64,000 nucleotides of DNA from assembly GCF_003073045.1 (NCBI RefSeq), contig NC_037593.1, positions 2,781,525 to 2,845,524 of the forward strand. Direction: 5' to 3'. The translations under genes and the position numbers were made by a program. The notes beneath the pieces were generated by a model. That model was given only the letters and a program-made list of their open reading frames with translations, made no database searches and was not told the DNA's origin. Every line of letters starts with the position of its first letter. The stretch's first letter is position 1. This document shows positions 49,945 to 61,929 of this stretch, piece after piece. The DNA comes from Pomacea canaliculata. Lineage: Eukaryota > Mollusca > Gastropoda > Architaenioglossa > Ampullariidae.

Positions 49945-50265
49945 CACTCCTAAGGAGCATGCTCTTAGCGCTTAAGAACAAGAACGAAACATGGACAGCA
50001 TATGAATGACAGAAAAATTAACAAATAACATATAAACTGTAGAAGAATACACAACCGTACTAAAGGAAGAATAAATTCAAATACAGAAAACACAAAGAGG
50101 AACCAAATAACAAAAACAAGAGCTGAGAGTAACATGATATTCCAAAAGGAAGGGTGCGAGAAAGGACTTACATTATGGGAAAGGGTGTTAGGAGTAATGT
50201 TTAGAGGTGCATTTTCAGTGCACATTTAAAGGATTCAATAGTGGGTTAGTGTTGTTACAAGTAGA
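49945..50265 (-). mobile_element. LINE 3'-end fragment (family B), copy 1
   Basis: The minus strand encodes PTIESFKCALKMHL near 50260, then a 3' UTR ending with gcgcttaagaacaagaacg and gagcatgctc words (plus strand). The copy at 57795-58200 has the same order of words. It is decayed. Confidence 0.6.
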
Positions 50266-51403
50266 AACTGCTGACTCAGACTATGATTGATGAAGATATT
50301 GAAGAAGACTTGAAAGGGCCTTACTTTGACATCAACAGGCTTCATGACAGTTTCTTGTCCGATAGAAGTTCTCAAATAATTCTCTTTTGACTTCTACAGT
50401 ATTGCTGAAGGAACCAACTTTATTTACATCGGGGGTATCAGTGCACATGTTTATCAGTATTCATTTTCATTGATGAAGTGTTTTATTTTCCTTTGTTTCC
50501 TTTTAAACCCTTGGTTGTAATCAAATAATCTTGTAAGATGATTGCTTCAAATAATTCTGTCATCTTGTAATTGTGTTTGCCCATGAGAGCATTGCTTATT
50601 TCAGTATAGAATGCTTCATTGTTTTGGCAGCACATATAGTATTGTCAGGACTGTCTGCAAAGGGAAAGGAAGCCGGTTTTTTTGCCTAATACAAGTCTAA
50701 CTGAGCAGAAAAGCACTAAAAAGAATGGAGCCAACATTGATTTTTTTTTTTTTTTTAAAAAGGTGAGATGAATGGTTTATGCTTTTGTCAAATGCATTGT
50801 CATCTCCTAGAACAATCACTTTGTATGCATATCATGTTAGAACAGTCACTTAGCAATACATTTAGCATAACTTTATCCTACGCAAACTTTGACAAAAGGG
50901 GAAGCAGCTTGTGATTTAGGAAATATCGCTTACTTCTTAAGCCCTCACCTTAATTTGTTACATCATCACATTATCCTACCAGAAGATACAGGTAAAAGGA
51001 ATTTTTATATCCCTTAGCTTTTCATTTTCCTGGATATTGGGCTGGCTCTTGTGCTTGCCATTGCCTTGGTCTAAGTGATTGTTAGTTTTTTAATTTTTAA
51101 AAAATTTTTCTTGTAAATTTGTTTCTTTTGAAGATGCACCACTTATACATTGTTTAAAAAGTTAATAGGTTTAAGGACTTTTTTAAAATGATTTCTTTAT
51201 TCTCCAATTTAAATTATTTGTCAGTCTTGATGATAAAGGCTCCATTCATTCCCAAAAGGCACAGTTGCATTAGAATTTACTGGGTAGACAGAGTTGCAGA
51301 TTGTCAGTTTTAACTGTGAGATATTTCATGCATGAGACTTGATTTGTTGCTTTCATTAGCTTAAAACGATTGGGGGCAGAGGGTATCATATAGTCATATA
51401 TAC

Positions 51404-51713
51404 CAGTGGTTCTCAAAGTATTTCGGACCGCGGACAACTTTACTTAAGTAAAAAATATGGCAGACCAACAAGGCCTAAAAATCACTCTATTATGAATTTC
51501 AAATTTAAATTGCCGCATTTGTTTCATTACCATTCAAAACTAAATATCCTTTTGTGACAGTAGTATAGTAATAAGTTGACATAAAACTTCCTACTTAACT
51601 GAAGTTTTCTACAAGCCTATCTGGCGATTTAAACATCACTTTGCTGACATATGACGACTGTCAGCCGCGGACCACCTGACTTATGCCTGTGGACCACACT
51701 TTGAGAACCACTG
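51404..51713. mobile_element. hAT-type MITE, copy 2
   Basis: 310 bp between exact atatatac duplications (51396-51403, 51714-51721). The termini are cagtggttctcaaagt and actttgagaaccactg, a perfect 16-bp inverted repeat. It is collinear with 47509-47832, in the same orientation, with small deletions. Confidence 0.93.
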
Positions 51714-52484
51714 ATATATACCTTACTACAAGTTCTAACAGGTGACAGTGTCTAGAGTTAAAGTGAACTGATGACCTTTTTCAAATATTTTGACTTCTTC
51801 TCGTCCTTCCTTTTTCAGTGTAATAGACAAATCATCTTGTGTTAACACCAAGACTCACTGTCATTTAAAGCTTTGCACCTAATTCTGACTTTCGTTATCA
51901 GAAATCAAAAATTGATTTAGCATTTTTGTTTTGTTAAAATTTAAGATGTGATCATATTTGTTTTGTGTATAAGTTTAAAGTTTAGGCAACTTAACAAAAC
52001 ATAAAAGGTGTCGTAGGCTTGTTATAAAATTTCTTTTTTTTTTATTTTTTTTTTTTTTAAAAAGGCATACCTGGATCGCCTTTCTGACATCATGAAAAGC
52101 CCCAGTCATTCTAAAAGATTCAAGCATCTGCTAATGAGTGAACCCAGTCAGTGAACCTACTTTGTGACATGGGACTTAGGTCTTAACCTCTTAACCCAGG
52201 TGAGAACTGTGATTTTCAAAGGCTTGTATCTTATGAATGGAACTGACTTGCTCACTTAGGTTCGGATAATTAATATCAGTAAAATTGAAAGATATTGATT
52301 GTGAAATGACTGCACTCAGGTTTACCTTTGGAAACATGCAAGCAAAACTGCAGTTTGATCATCATCAACGAAAGACAGCACTTAAGCATCAAGTGTGAAG
52401 CAATGAATCTCAGTGACATAATCAGTTGGTTTATTGAAATAAACATTCCACATTGAAAGGTATAAATATTTTGCAATTAATGGA

Positions 52485-52930
52485 GACTGGGTTTATTCCT
52501 TTTTGCTCCCTTGAGGAGCATAGGGCCGCAACAACACCTCACCAGTGGACCTTGTTTTTGGCAGCCCCCTTCAGTTGGGCCCATGTAGTTCAGATTCCAA
52601 GTCTGCTTCGGTCTCCCAACTCTCCTCTTCCCTTGAGGGTTCCAGTCACGTGCCTGCCTGGCAATGGTGTCAGCTGGTTTGTGCAGGGTTTGTCCTGTCC
52701 AGCCACATTTGCACTTTGTGATGTCTTGACTAGTGGCATTCTGGTTGGTTCTCTTCCACAGGCTGCTGTTGGAGATCTTTTCATGCCATCTTATTCCCAG
52801 AATATGGCGTAGGCATCAGTTGGTAAAGGTCTGGAGCTTGTTGTTGATGGTGTTTGTCACTCTCCAGGTTTCAGAACCATACAGTAGGACCGCATTTTTG
52901 CAATTTAGGACTGTTAACAGCATGAGTATG
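52485..52930 (-). mobile_element. LINE ORF C-terminus and 3' end (family A), longest copy
   Basis: Minus-strand reading from 52905 gives [69 protein letters not shown]. This is the conserved end of a CR1/RTE-like LINE polymerase, with a few breaks. It is the reference for the shorter relatives at 4735-4890 and 18490-18665. Confidence 0.82.
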
Positions 52931-52939
52931 TGCAATCTT

Positions 52940-54740
52940 TAAATTATTTAATGGGGTTTAGGTACACTAAATTCTGAATTACATGACAGAAAATGTTACA
53001 TTGTGTGTCATGCTTTGGTTTATTTGTAATCTGGGCAAATTTATAGCTGCATTCTATGTTTCAGAACCATTGAATAAGTAAATTTATTTTGCATCCTGAT
53101 TTTTTTCACATTGTATCAGTTAAAAGTCTACATTTTGTTATTGTTATAAGAAAATAGTTTCTTGACAGTATGTACTGTATTATTATTATTATTTATATAC
53201 CGTTTTTATAAAGTGGTGCTTGTATATATTTGACAAATTGATATGGTTTATTTAATGTCATCAAAATTCATGTAGTACAGAACTTGTTTCCTCCATTTGT
53301 TGTTGTGATTGCTTGAATTTTTGACAAGCATTTAATTTTGCTTTCAATGTTGATGTGATCTCACATATCTTTTTTAATTGTTTTTCACTTATTTATTATT
53401 TTGTGCTAACATGCACATTAAACGATAAAACATGTAATTCTTTTATCTGAGTAATTAAATGCTTGTAGAAGTTTAATTTTTACTACATTTTTTATTGATG
53501 TTTATACACACAGACCTTTCCTTTTTCAACATCTTTTTTCAAATGTGGCTACAGGTTTTCTTTAATGCTGTGAACAGTGTGTTTGACCAGTCTCTGGGGA
53601 ACCTTGGAACGTTTTTGTAAGGATAAGTACGAGAGTTCCCCTTTCCAAATACTCATTTTTTTCTTTTACAAGATTTTTGTATTGCACTATTTTCGGTGGT
53701 AAAATTAAGGAACAATCCCTTAGTTTTCTTGATGTTGTTTTGTTGACTTTTTTTATTTTTTACTTTTTTACAGTTCAGTTGAACATGGATAGTCAAAAAA
53801 TAAACCCACACTTTCTTGGTCTTTGAGCAAGAATATCTAAACTGTAAAGTGTGAAGATTTACTTGTATTTAAATATTTACTTATAGACATTATCATTTGG
53901 TTTGCACACCCTTGAGTATTTTGTTATTTACACTTAAGTGGTATCTTGGATTTTTTTTTTCATTTTGCTATACTAAGTTTTTGATATACCAACTGAGCCT
54001 ATTTCAATAAAAAGAAGTTAACATTTAGATTATTCTGTTTGTTTTTACTCATAAATAATATTGACATCTAGCATTTTCATTTAAAAAAAGTCATATCATT
54101 TAATTTAGTTTGATAGACCTGTGAATCGATTAAATGTGTTAATGCTTGTTCTTTTATGTATTCTAGATCACTAGTGCTTTGCTAGGAGAAATTACTGTAA
54201 TTAAGAAGGGTGACTTCTAATAGAAAGGTTAATTGATCAGCTGACCTCATCGACAAGCATGTGTCTTGACACGGCTTCACGAAATGCTTATACAGTATGA
54301 ACTAAAACTCCTCGATGGCTCTGAGTCAGTACATTAGTCAATTATTGGTCATAACTGTGCCATTGTCATAAATGGCATGCGCTTGATTATTAGGAAGTTC
54401 AAAGGCTTTGCGATTAGAAAAATCTACCTAAGCTTGGTTGAATGAGCAGTGTGAAGAATGGAGCTGAGTATTGCTTCAGTGCATTAAGTTGCTCCATACA
54501 CACACAAAAAAGAGTCTTTAGCATAAAAATGTCGGGTTTAATTCTGCATGAGCATTGACCACAACCAGCAAAGAAACGATCTTATCTTACAGTTATTATG
54601 CAATATTTGTTAATGGCGTTGTATGTAGAAAAAGAGTACCTCATCCTATCCCCCACCCTTATGATCTTTACGAAAATGTCATCCTTATATGCTGACCAAG
54701 ATGCGGACTTCAGAATTCCTTCTTATGTTTGCTACTCTTG
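52940..54740. other. AT-rich intergenic stretch
   Basis: No gene, RNA or element recognised. An AATAAA near 54006 on the plus strand has no visible gene before it. Confidence 0.4.
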
Positions 54741-54762
54741 TTGTTATTATTCATTTTTGAAG

Positions 54763-55657
54763 TCAAAAAATGTCCATGAACTGTACGACCGAACGGTGGG
54801 GTTTTTGCACCGCGGGCACAGCAAGATTTTTAAGCGCTTTTTTGCTTGCGAAGTCTTTGCGATATCCTAGCAATTCCATGACATCCTGACACAGCCCTGA
54901 AATAGTCTGAGCATCCTTGTGAGCAATAGATTTCCGCCACACCTGAGAAATTTCTTTTGCCTTATACACCGCACCTTTGCATGTAGGGCAAGGCTTTATT
55001 TGTTTGGAAGACTTGCTCAGATTTCTGGCAAAGGCTTGGTCCTCCGCTGAAGAGACTAGTCCCACGAAACTGTACAAGAGGTCCATAGCTTCCACAGGTG
55101 ACGATGCCGTGTCCTCGTACCGTTTGAGGAGGTATCTTCCCTTCAGAGTGTCTCTAGCCGCTAGGGCCAGCTTCAAGTCGCGAGACATGCGCGAGCACAG
55201 GTAGGAAGCTTCGTTCGCCAGGTCTGTCCAGTTGCAGAAACCCAGCTTACGACGGGAGAGCAGGACAGCACGTGGGTCTCTGACCAAGTGCACGATCTTG
55301 ACGTCTGGATCACTCTGCACGAGCGCCAGAGCACGCGCCATGTGGAAGCGAATGGTCTTCACTGCCACGACGCTGTAGTCTCTGTGACACGTGGCGCTCA
55401 TGGCGTGCGTGCAGGCGTTCCAGGATCCAGCAGAATCCGCAGCTTTGAAGCAGTGAATCTGTTGGCTCGTCACCTTGCTGAAAGAAAGGAAACCGTCGAG
55501 CAAGATGTTGCGGTACAGGCGGTCGATGTCACACTTGAGGATGGCAGAGATGTTGCCGAGGGCCATATCGCTGTTCGTAAATTCTTCTCTCGCCGTCCTG
55601 CAAGGCGACAGCAAGCAGTTACACTCGTTTACTGATATCCATACAGATATCTGACTC

Positions 55658-55729
<72 letters not shown>

Positions 55730-58700
55730 GAAGAAATTCTTCTTCTTGAACATAGGAGGGCTTCTGATTTATCATTGTTGTTAATACAGGCTTCTATGGT
55801 GCTTCGTTAACTTCCCTCTGCGCGCGAGCATGAGAGAGAGAGTGTGTGTTTGTTTTAGAACATCATGCCATCTCACAGGAAGTGACCAGCAAACTGAGTG
55901 GAGAGATGCCGTGCTAGTGCTAACGGTCGCTTCGCAAACCTAGGGAAATGCTGCAACGTCCTTCCAGTCTCACTCCTAACTGTCCATGACCCGTGAACCG
56001 AATCCGCCCTATTCACTCTCCTCCACCGAACCGAGAGAATGTAGTTATTTCAAGACATTGATTACCATCATCATCTCAGTGGTTGACGCTACAAAGTCAG
56101 ATCACGGAGATAGATATAATTTTCATTTGTTGAGTATTTTCCTGTGATGTGGACGTTACATGATTTTGTGACAAGAACACAAACCGAGAGTTTTTACCTG
56201 TTTTTCATGGGAATGTTGTCGAGGCGTCCTCTGGTGGTGAAGTAATATTCCAGTGAGTGAAGAGGCTCGTACCAGTAGAAGACACTCCTGTGGCGCCTAA
56301 TCATTGCACCCGTCGAGGAGCTTCCAGTACGCATGTAACCCAAAAGGATCAAACGTGTCTGTCTGGAGGTCTGGTTCCCTTTTCGCTCGGCTGGGAATCG
56401 ATGGATATAAACACGCACACAAACACAGTTATGCTTTTTCTAATTATTGCCTTTTTAATCAATCAATTTACTTTATTTGTAATAAACAAGCGTTGCATTA
56501 TTTTAGCACTGCTTCGCCGAAGAAGGAAAAACGACAACAGACATTTTGGAGGATGTAAACAATTATCGGCTGAAGAAAAGACGATGAAGATCAAAAATAA
56601 AAAGTTATTCTATGGTAGGCCAATTGTTCACATGCATACTGTTTTAGATATAAAACAAATTATTAATGAAACATTTAACGTGATAGAAATAAATAATGGC
56701 ATACAAAAAATTAGAAAAAAGTGTAGCTGTGCTGAAGAACGCGTGAAGGGACAGTGTTTCCGTCTGAGACAGCGGGGACACACGTGATTCGTTGACGACA
56801 TGAATGACCCCCGCTTGGGGGCAGGCGGGTCAACTCCTTACAAGTTTTGTTGGCAGAGCACCGACTAAACAATGAACCTTTTTTTTTTTTAACGGACGAG
56901 AGACTCCGCCGTTCTACGGAGTAACCCGCAAAAGTAGGAACGTTTCAGTTTTTAGCGGTAAGATAGATGGAGGGAAAGGACCATCGCAGCCACTGTTGCA
57001 GAAAAGCCTTGTAATAAGATGTTGATGCCTAGACCGGTGGTCGCGGTTATTGTTGTAATCAACTATTTAGACATTGGAAGCAAACACGAAGAGCATCTGA
57101 GAGTGTGAGGACTGATGGTTAAAGATATTTTAGTCAATTGTGTCAAAACTGTTATATAGGTGTACGGCCTGGTACCTGCAAACAGCTACATGAAATTGAT
57201 AGTACATACCCATTATTTTGATGTTGAACTATATTAGACGTTGAAAGATTCCAATACTTCTTTCTTTTGCTTAAAATATATTGGTGTCGCGATGAGCAAG
57301 AAAGCCCCCCCCCCCTCCCAAAAACCCCTTTTTGTGTTTTGTGAACGAGTGTGCATGCTTGACAAAAAAAGCAAAACAAACCCAAACTAATAAAATAAGT
57401 AAAGACTTTTACGAACTAATTAACGATAATTACAATGAACTCGTATCTTGACAAAAGAACTTTCATATCCTTCGCAGACGCCTGGATGTTATAAATCCTC
57501 AAACCAAATCACAAACACCTGTGCATGATATCTGCCTCAGAACTAGAATCGATAGACTAATGATCTCGACGAGAGGAGAGGACGGCGTCACATCTCGAGG
57601 TGTTAGCCGCTTCATCTCTTTGTCCCCGACAAACTGCTGGGGGTCAGCAGGGGTGAAACACTTACAGAGGTCGCAGTGTCTAACATTACCGTGCAAGATG
57701 CAAGAACGGACGTATATCTCTGGATGGCTGTCTGCCCTTAGTCTCTCGCGAACCATTTAACAGTTTTAAAAAATAATAAACTTGCGATTTATATATCGCA
57801 TGAGCATGCCCAGGAAGGATCTCTGCGCTTGAGACAAGAACGAGACAGCAGACAAAGGATGGAAGGAGAAACAATCATGAGACAAATAATAACAAACATA
57901 GAAGACGTACATCGGGGAACAAATAGCAAAGACAGAGAGCTATGGAAATCTGCAGAGGAAGACGAGCAGGCTGGCTAGTCAATAGAAGAAAAACGTGAAA
58001 GAAAAAAAAAGGGACTATAGCATTGTGAAGATTGATGTTTGGATTGATGCTCGTAGAACTCAACAGACGTGTTGTTAGTACATGTTTAAGGGATTCGATG
58101 GTGGGTAGGTGGCGGATATGGAAGGGGAAACAGTTCCACTGTTTGAAAGCACGGAAACTAAAACTCCGGTGACCATAATTGGTTGGGTGGGTGACCATAA
58201 CTGGTTGTTATCGTGAAAGGGATAGTAGTAGCATACGGTCATCAGACAAAGAACGGATCGAGCTGTCTAGCAGTTTGATATTCGGAATCGCGATAACATT
58301 CTTAGTCAACAACTGACTTGCAATAAATGTATTAGTCACTTTTTACTTCTTTCTTTAGTATCGAAAGTCCTCGACATCCTCTTCCCACGATAGCCAAGAA
58401 ATTGAAAACACAGCAGGCCATAAAGTTTGAGCTCTGTCAACATAGAGTTCACATCGTCTGCTCTTCTCCTTGATGTTGATAGTCAAACCGGAATTAAATT
58501 TGTGTTTTGGCCTCGTTTTACAAGTAAACGTAGATATGTCTTCAAACAGTCCAGAAATATAAGTCTGTGATGCAAGAAAGCCTTTGATTGTTGTTGTTTT
58601 TTTTTTTCAAATGTTCTCTCTCCTTTCTCTGTGTTTCTGTATGCTTTTCCCCATCTGCGCGGTTCACACCTGTAAGATGCTTCCCTTTAGTTTACCCACC

Positions 58701-59795
58701 TGTGAATGGGCACCTGACTCTTTACACAGGGTTGGGCAAGGTAATGCAACGAACAAAAAAGAGAAAATGCCTCATTGACCGAAAGGTAACGGTACTACCT
58801 TTCTCTCTCTCTCTCACATCCCAGCAGGCAACAGATGTTTTTGTATCTAATCCGATTTTATCATTAAAACAGTGCTGCAAACTTGCCCTTGTGGGACTAA
58901 AGAGGTGTTTTATGAACTTTGAACTTTAAAGCATTAGCGTGTACATACAGAGAACACACCAGTGACATAATTATATTGTCATCTAGGCTGCAACCACTGG
59001 GAGAGCTGGGAGCAAATGATGATTAGGGATGTGATGTTCGACGACATTGGCCTGTTCCAGTGCACGTGAAAATTAAATGTCGAGTTTTTAAGGTGTACTT
59101 CACCCTATAAGCTGCAGAGAATTTTGTATGTGTGTGTGGTATGGACTTCAGAGAAAACAGATCAGACGACACCTACTATTAGAATGACCTTCGGCCTTCT
59201 GGGGCAAATCCTCGTCAGTCGGCAGAATCTGTTTCGACAATCCATCTACAATCGGAGTGATGTTAATCGCCGACATGTTGTTGATCTTGGGTTGCGACTC
59301 CAGATTGTTTCGCAATCGCTGGATAAAAGCATGCTGCTTTTTGGCTGACAGGTCAGAATGGCCATCATCTTCGCTGACCACATGGAACCCTTGGGCAATA
59401 GCTTTTTCTGTGGAGAGGTGGAACCATTGATTAATAAGTAAACGATAAAAGTTAATTTTTTATAGGTCAGTAAGTCAACATCTTATCTCCAGAAATCCAA
59501 ATTGAAAAAATAAAGTATTTATTCACATGCACAGCAAATGCTTAACCTGTAACGTTCACTTTAATATAAATTTATTTCTTCTCACTCATGTATCTCACTC
59601 ACTCTCACACACACGCACGTACACAGTTAATATGAACACACGCTTGTTCACACATTAAACATTATATATAAACAAATACTGACCTTGGTGAATGTCCAGA
59701 GGAGCAATGTCTGGCATCAGGTTGTATGCAATAATGAGAAGAGACAGGGCTAGCAGAACGGGTTTCAGTCGCCTTACACTCAGCATCTCTGTCAT
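54763..59795 (-). CDS. Golgi carbohydrate sulfotransferase (CHST1/3/5-like 6-O family)
   Basis: A type II membrane enzyme that transfers sulfate from PAPS to glycans. Exons on the minus strand: 59795-59684, 59401-59177, 56390-56198, 55597-54763; phases agree and give 454 residues. A short cytosolic tail is followed by a signal anchor (LKPVLLALSLLIIAYNLM, residues 11-28). A stem region holds an NIT sequon. The 5'-phosphosulfate loop is LILLGYMRTGSSSTGAMI and the 3'-phosphate site is IVHLVRDPRAVLLSRR (about 277-292). Cys-rich positions (CPTCKG) lie near the C-terminus. The donor after 59177 (AATA|GTAGGT) was chosen because it keeps the phase. Acceptor sugar and exact orthologue are not determined. 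It is divergent from RAD51D. Confidence 0.88.
55661..55723 (+). repeat. (TAA)n microsatellite
   Basis: About 21 TAA units, directly followed by an A/G-rich run, in a sulfotransferase intron. Confidence 0.97.
57499..57756 (-). other. possible unassigned exon in a sulfotransferase intron
   Basis: An open minus frame reads VRSCILHGNVRHCDLCKCF then PQQFVGDKEMKRLTPRDV. Composition looks coding, but I found no convincing pair of splice sites in phase. A strong GTAAGTG donor word occurs inside it. It is not needed for the sulfotransferase. Confidence 0.25.
57795..58200 (-). mobile_element. LINE ORF C-terminus and 3' end (family B), copy 2
   Basis: The minus strand gives YGHRSFSFRAFKQWNCFPFH, IRHLPTIESLKHVLTTRL: the standard GxRSFS-W-N-LP-IR end of jockey/CR1-type ORFs. 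A 3' UTR follows, ending in the gcgcttgagacaagaacgag and gagcatgccc words shared with 49945-50265. An 18-bp unit (ggtgaccataattggttg) is repeated in tandem at 58169-58207. It lies in a sulfotransferase intron. Confidence 0.8.
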
Positions 59796-61929
59796 TGGAT
59801 CACCTCTTAAGTTCTTATCATTTTTGTTTTTTTTTCCATACTTTTTAATTCGTGGTTTTAAATAAATATCTTTTTAACCCTCACCCCACATATCATCCAT
59901 TATCTAAATAAAGTGACATCAGTAATATATCACACAAAAAAAAAAAATCCGGACATTTAAACTAAGCTCTAGTAAAGTTGTTAAAATATGCCTGAAAATA
60001 TCATCATAAATAAATGTATAATTACTTAGCCCTTATGACTAAGGAAACAATCCTGGAAGGCATTAACCCAAAGCTCGCATCATCATCGAGCATATTAAAG
60101 GCTCACAAGGATTTTTAGAGCTTCGGGTGTTCCTCGAGTGCATCATCTGCATTGGTTAAAAATTGAGCGAAAAAGGAGTGCGTGCGTGAGATAGAATGCC
60201 ATCAATTTGTAGATGTCCGAAAGTTTCTCACTTTTAGTTTTCCCAGCGAAGAACGAATTCTAGTAAGCCTCTGGTCCAGACGTGGATCCAAGTCTATACT
60301 GCGCCCTGCAAGCCGCACAGCTGCATTTTCATCTTCAAAATCTCTTTGTGGGCATCTGCGACAACGCACAGTCGGTCCTGTCATGCAGTGGATCAGACGC
60401 TCAGCAGCACGTGACAACAACACTGTAAGTCAAGGGAGCGGAGTACCTGACAGTTCGACGTCCACTACAGGTGTTCTGACATATCGCTGTAGCAATAATT
60501 ATTAGGGGATAAGTAACTTTTATTACCTTTGTTCATCATCATCTTATTACTATTATTTAAAAGAGCTGATCGAAGAGTTTTTTTCTTAGGGAACAAGAAA
60601 AAAAGACCCATCAAGCATGTACAAAGGTTAACAGGTGTGATCACACTCGGAGATTTGAACAGGTGACTTGCCTGGTGGCACGTACAGTAGTAGAACCCTT
60701 GCAGTCGATAGTATGGGGCATAGTTTGATTCTCATTTTATGTCTCTCTACGCATCGTCACTGATGTAAGAGCTAATTACTGTGCGGGGGTGGGAGGTTTT
60801 TCAGTTTTCCCCCATGGATCCCTTAGATGGACTGAATTTTACAACGATCTCAATCGTAAATACGATTAAAGTTGAAGACAGACGCCAACGTCCTCCAAAA
60901 CAAAAAAAAGTATTACGGGTAGCACTCTATATAGATCGATCGAGTGATAGGCTGTCTGCAGGGAAGTCGCGGAACGAATAGCTAAATGGAAAAAAGGCAT
61001 TTTCTTGCTTATTTTACCTCTCGTTAATAGAAAAAAATTGTCATTGTCATTATAGTTATACAGTGAGAGTAAGTGCAGTTTCCCTGGTGCAAAATGGGGA
61101 ACTATAAAGACAAAAAAGTCTTATTTTCGTGGTTACCCAGGGCTGTTTCTTTGCCTTTAGACGTCCAAAAACCTTTCAACCGAAAGCTAGAGCACTTCTG
61201 TGATGTGACCCGAGATGGTACGTACGTATTCTCATGCCAGTTGATTATAGGTTCATTGCGGCAAATTTCCCTCCGACTTGCGAATGCAAAAGTTCAGCAA
61301 CATTATAGGGTTTCGCAGTTCAAAGGGAATGCGTGTGACGCGTTCCCATTGGCTTCAACATATGACGCTTGATAATGATGTTATGGTCAGAATTGATATT
61401 CGCGCTTGGATATGCCCTCGTCTTTGATGCTTTATTTCCTACTAAAGCAACATGCAACCAACTGACCCTAGGGAAAAAAACAGCTTAGGGAAAAAAAAAA
61501 AAAAAGACGGCGGCGATTTTTCATCTTTCCCAAAGGATTTTAAGGTTATAAGGCTAGCACATTTTGCCTTCGTTTATATTTTAAATATCTGAATATCTTA
61601 AGTAGGCAAAGTGTACAATGCATTTAAACATAATTCGGCATCTTTGGCATATCTCCATCCACAACTTCATTCTCAACACGAAGCTATATGATTGCACTGC
61701 TGGCAGGCGATTTTTCCAGTTAACTACTTTAACGAGGCAGAAGTGTATAAAGCTTCCGGTTTAGTCACATTCTTTGTTCAGGCTCGCCGAGACTAACAGC
61801 GGAGAACTTCGCAAGAAGCTACGCGTTGGTCTTGGCAAACAGACAGCAGTCCACCTATAGACTCCATGATTCTTAAATAATCCCATTCTCAAAATGTAAT
61901 ATTCACGAAGGCGGGAAAGTTAAGAAGAA
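59796..61929. promoter_or_regulatory. divergent intergenic region, sulfotransferase / RAD51D
   Basis: This is the gap between the two start codons. It holds the orphan coding-like exon at 60236-60424 and otherwise nothing that I can assign. The RAD51D promoter must be in its right part. Confidence 0.4.
60236..60424 (-). other. orphan coding-like exon
   Basis: 189 bases fully open on the minus strand, between an acceptor (ttgacttacag) and a strong donor (AAA|GTGAGA), with both borders in phase 0. It reads LSRAAERLIHCMTGPTVRCR, then RDFEDENAAVRLAGRSIDLD and RLDQRLTRIRSSLGKLK. The charge pattern and codon use look like real protein. Joining to the sulfotransferase first exon hits a stop at once, so it belongs to another transcript or an alternative 5' exon. 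No family recognised. Confidence 0.45.

Noticed and set aside
55288-55635. 115-residue plus-strand ORF
   Set aside because: Antisense to the last sulfotransferase exon, rich in His/Arg/Val as antisense frames usually are.
56257-56787. 176-residue plus-strand ORF
   Set aside because: Partly antisense to the third sulfotransferase exon and the rest is low-complexity Lys/Ile/Asn without a family.
60182-60505. 107-residue plus-strand ORF
   Set aside because: Ser/Arg-rich; the minus strand has in-phase splice borders and better composition.
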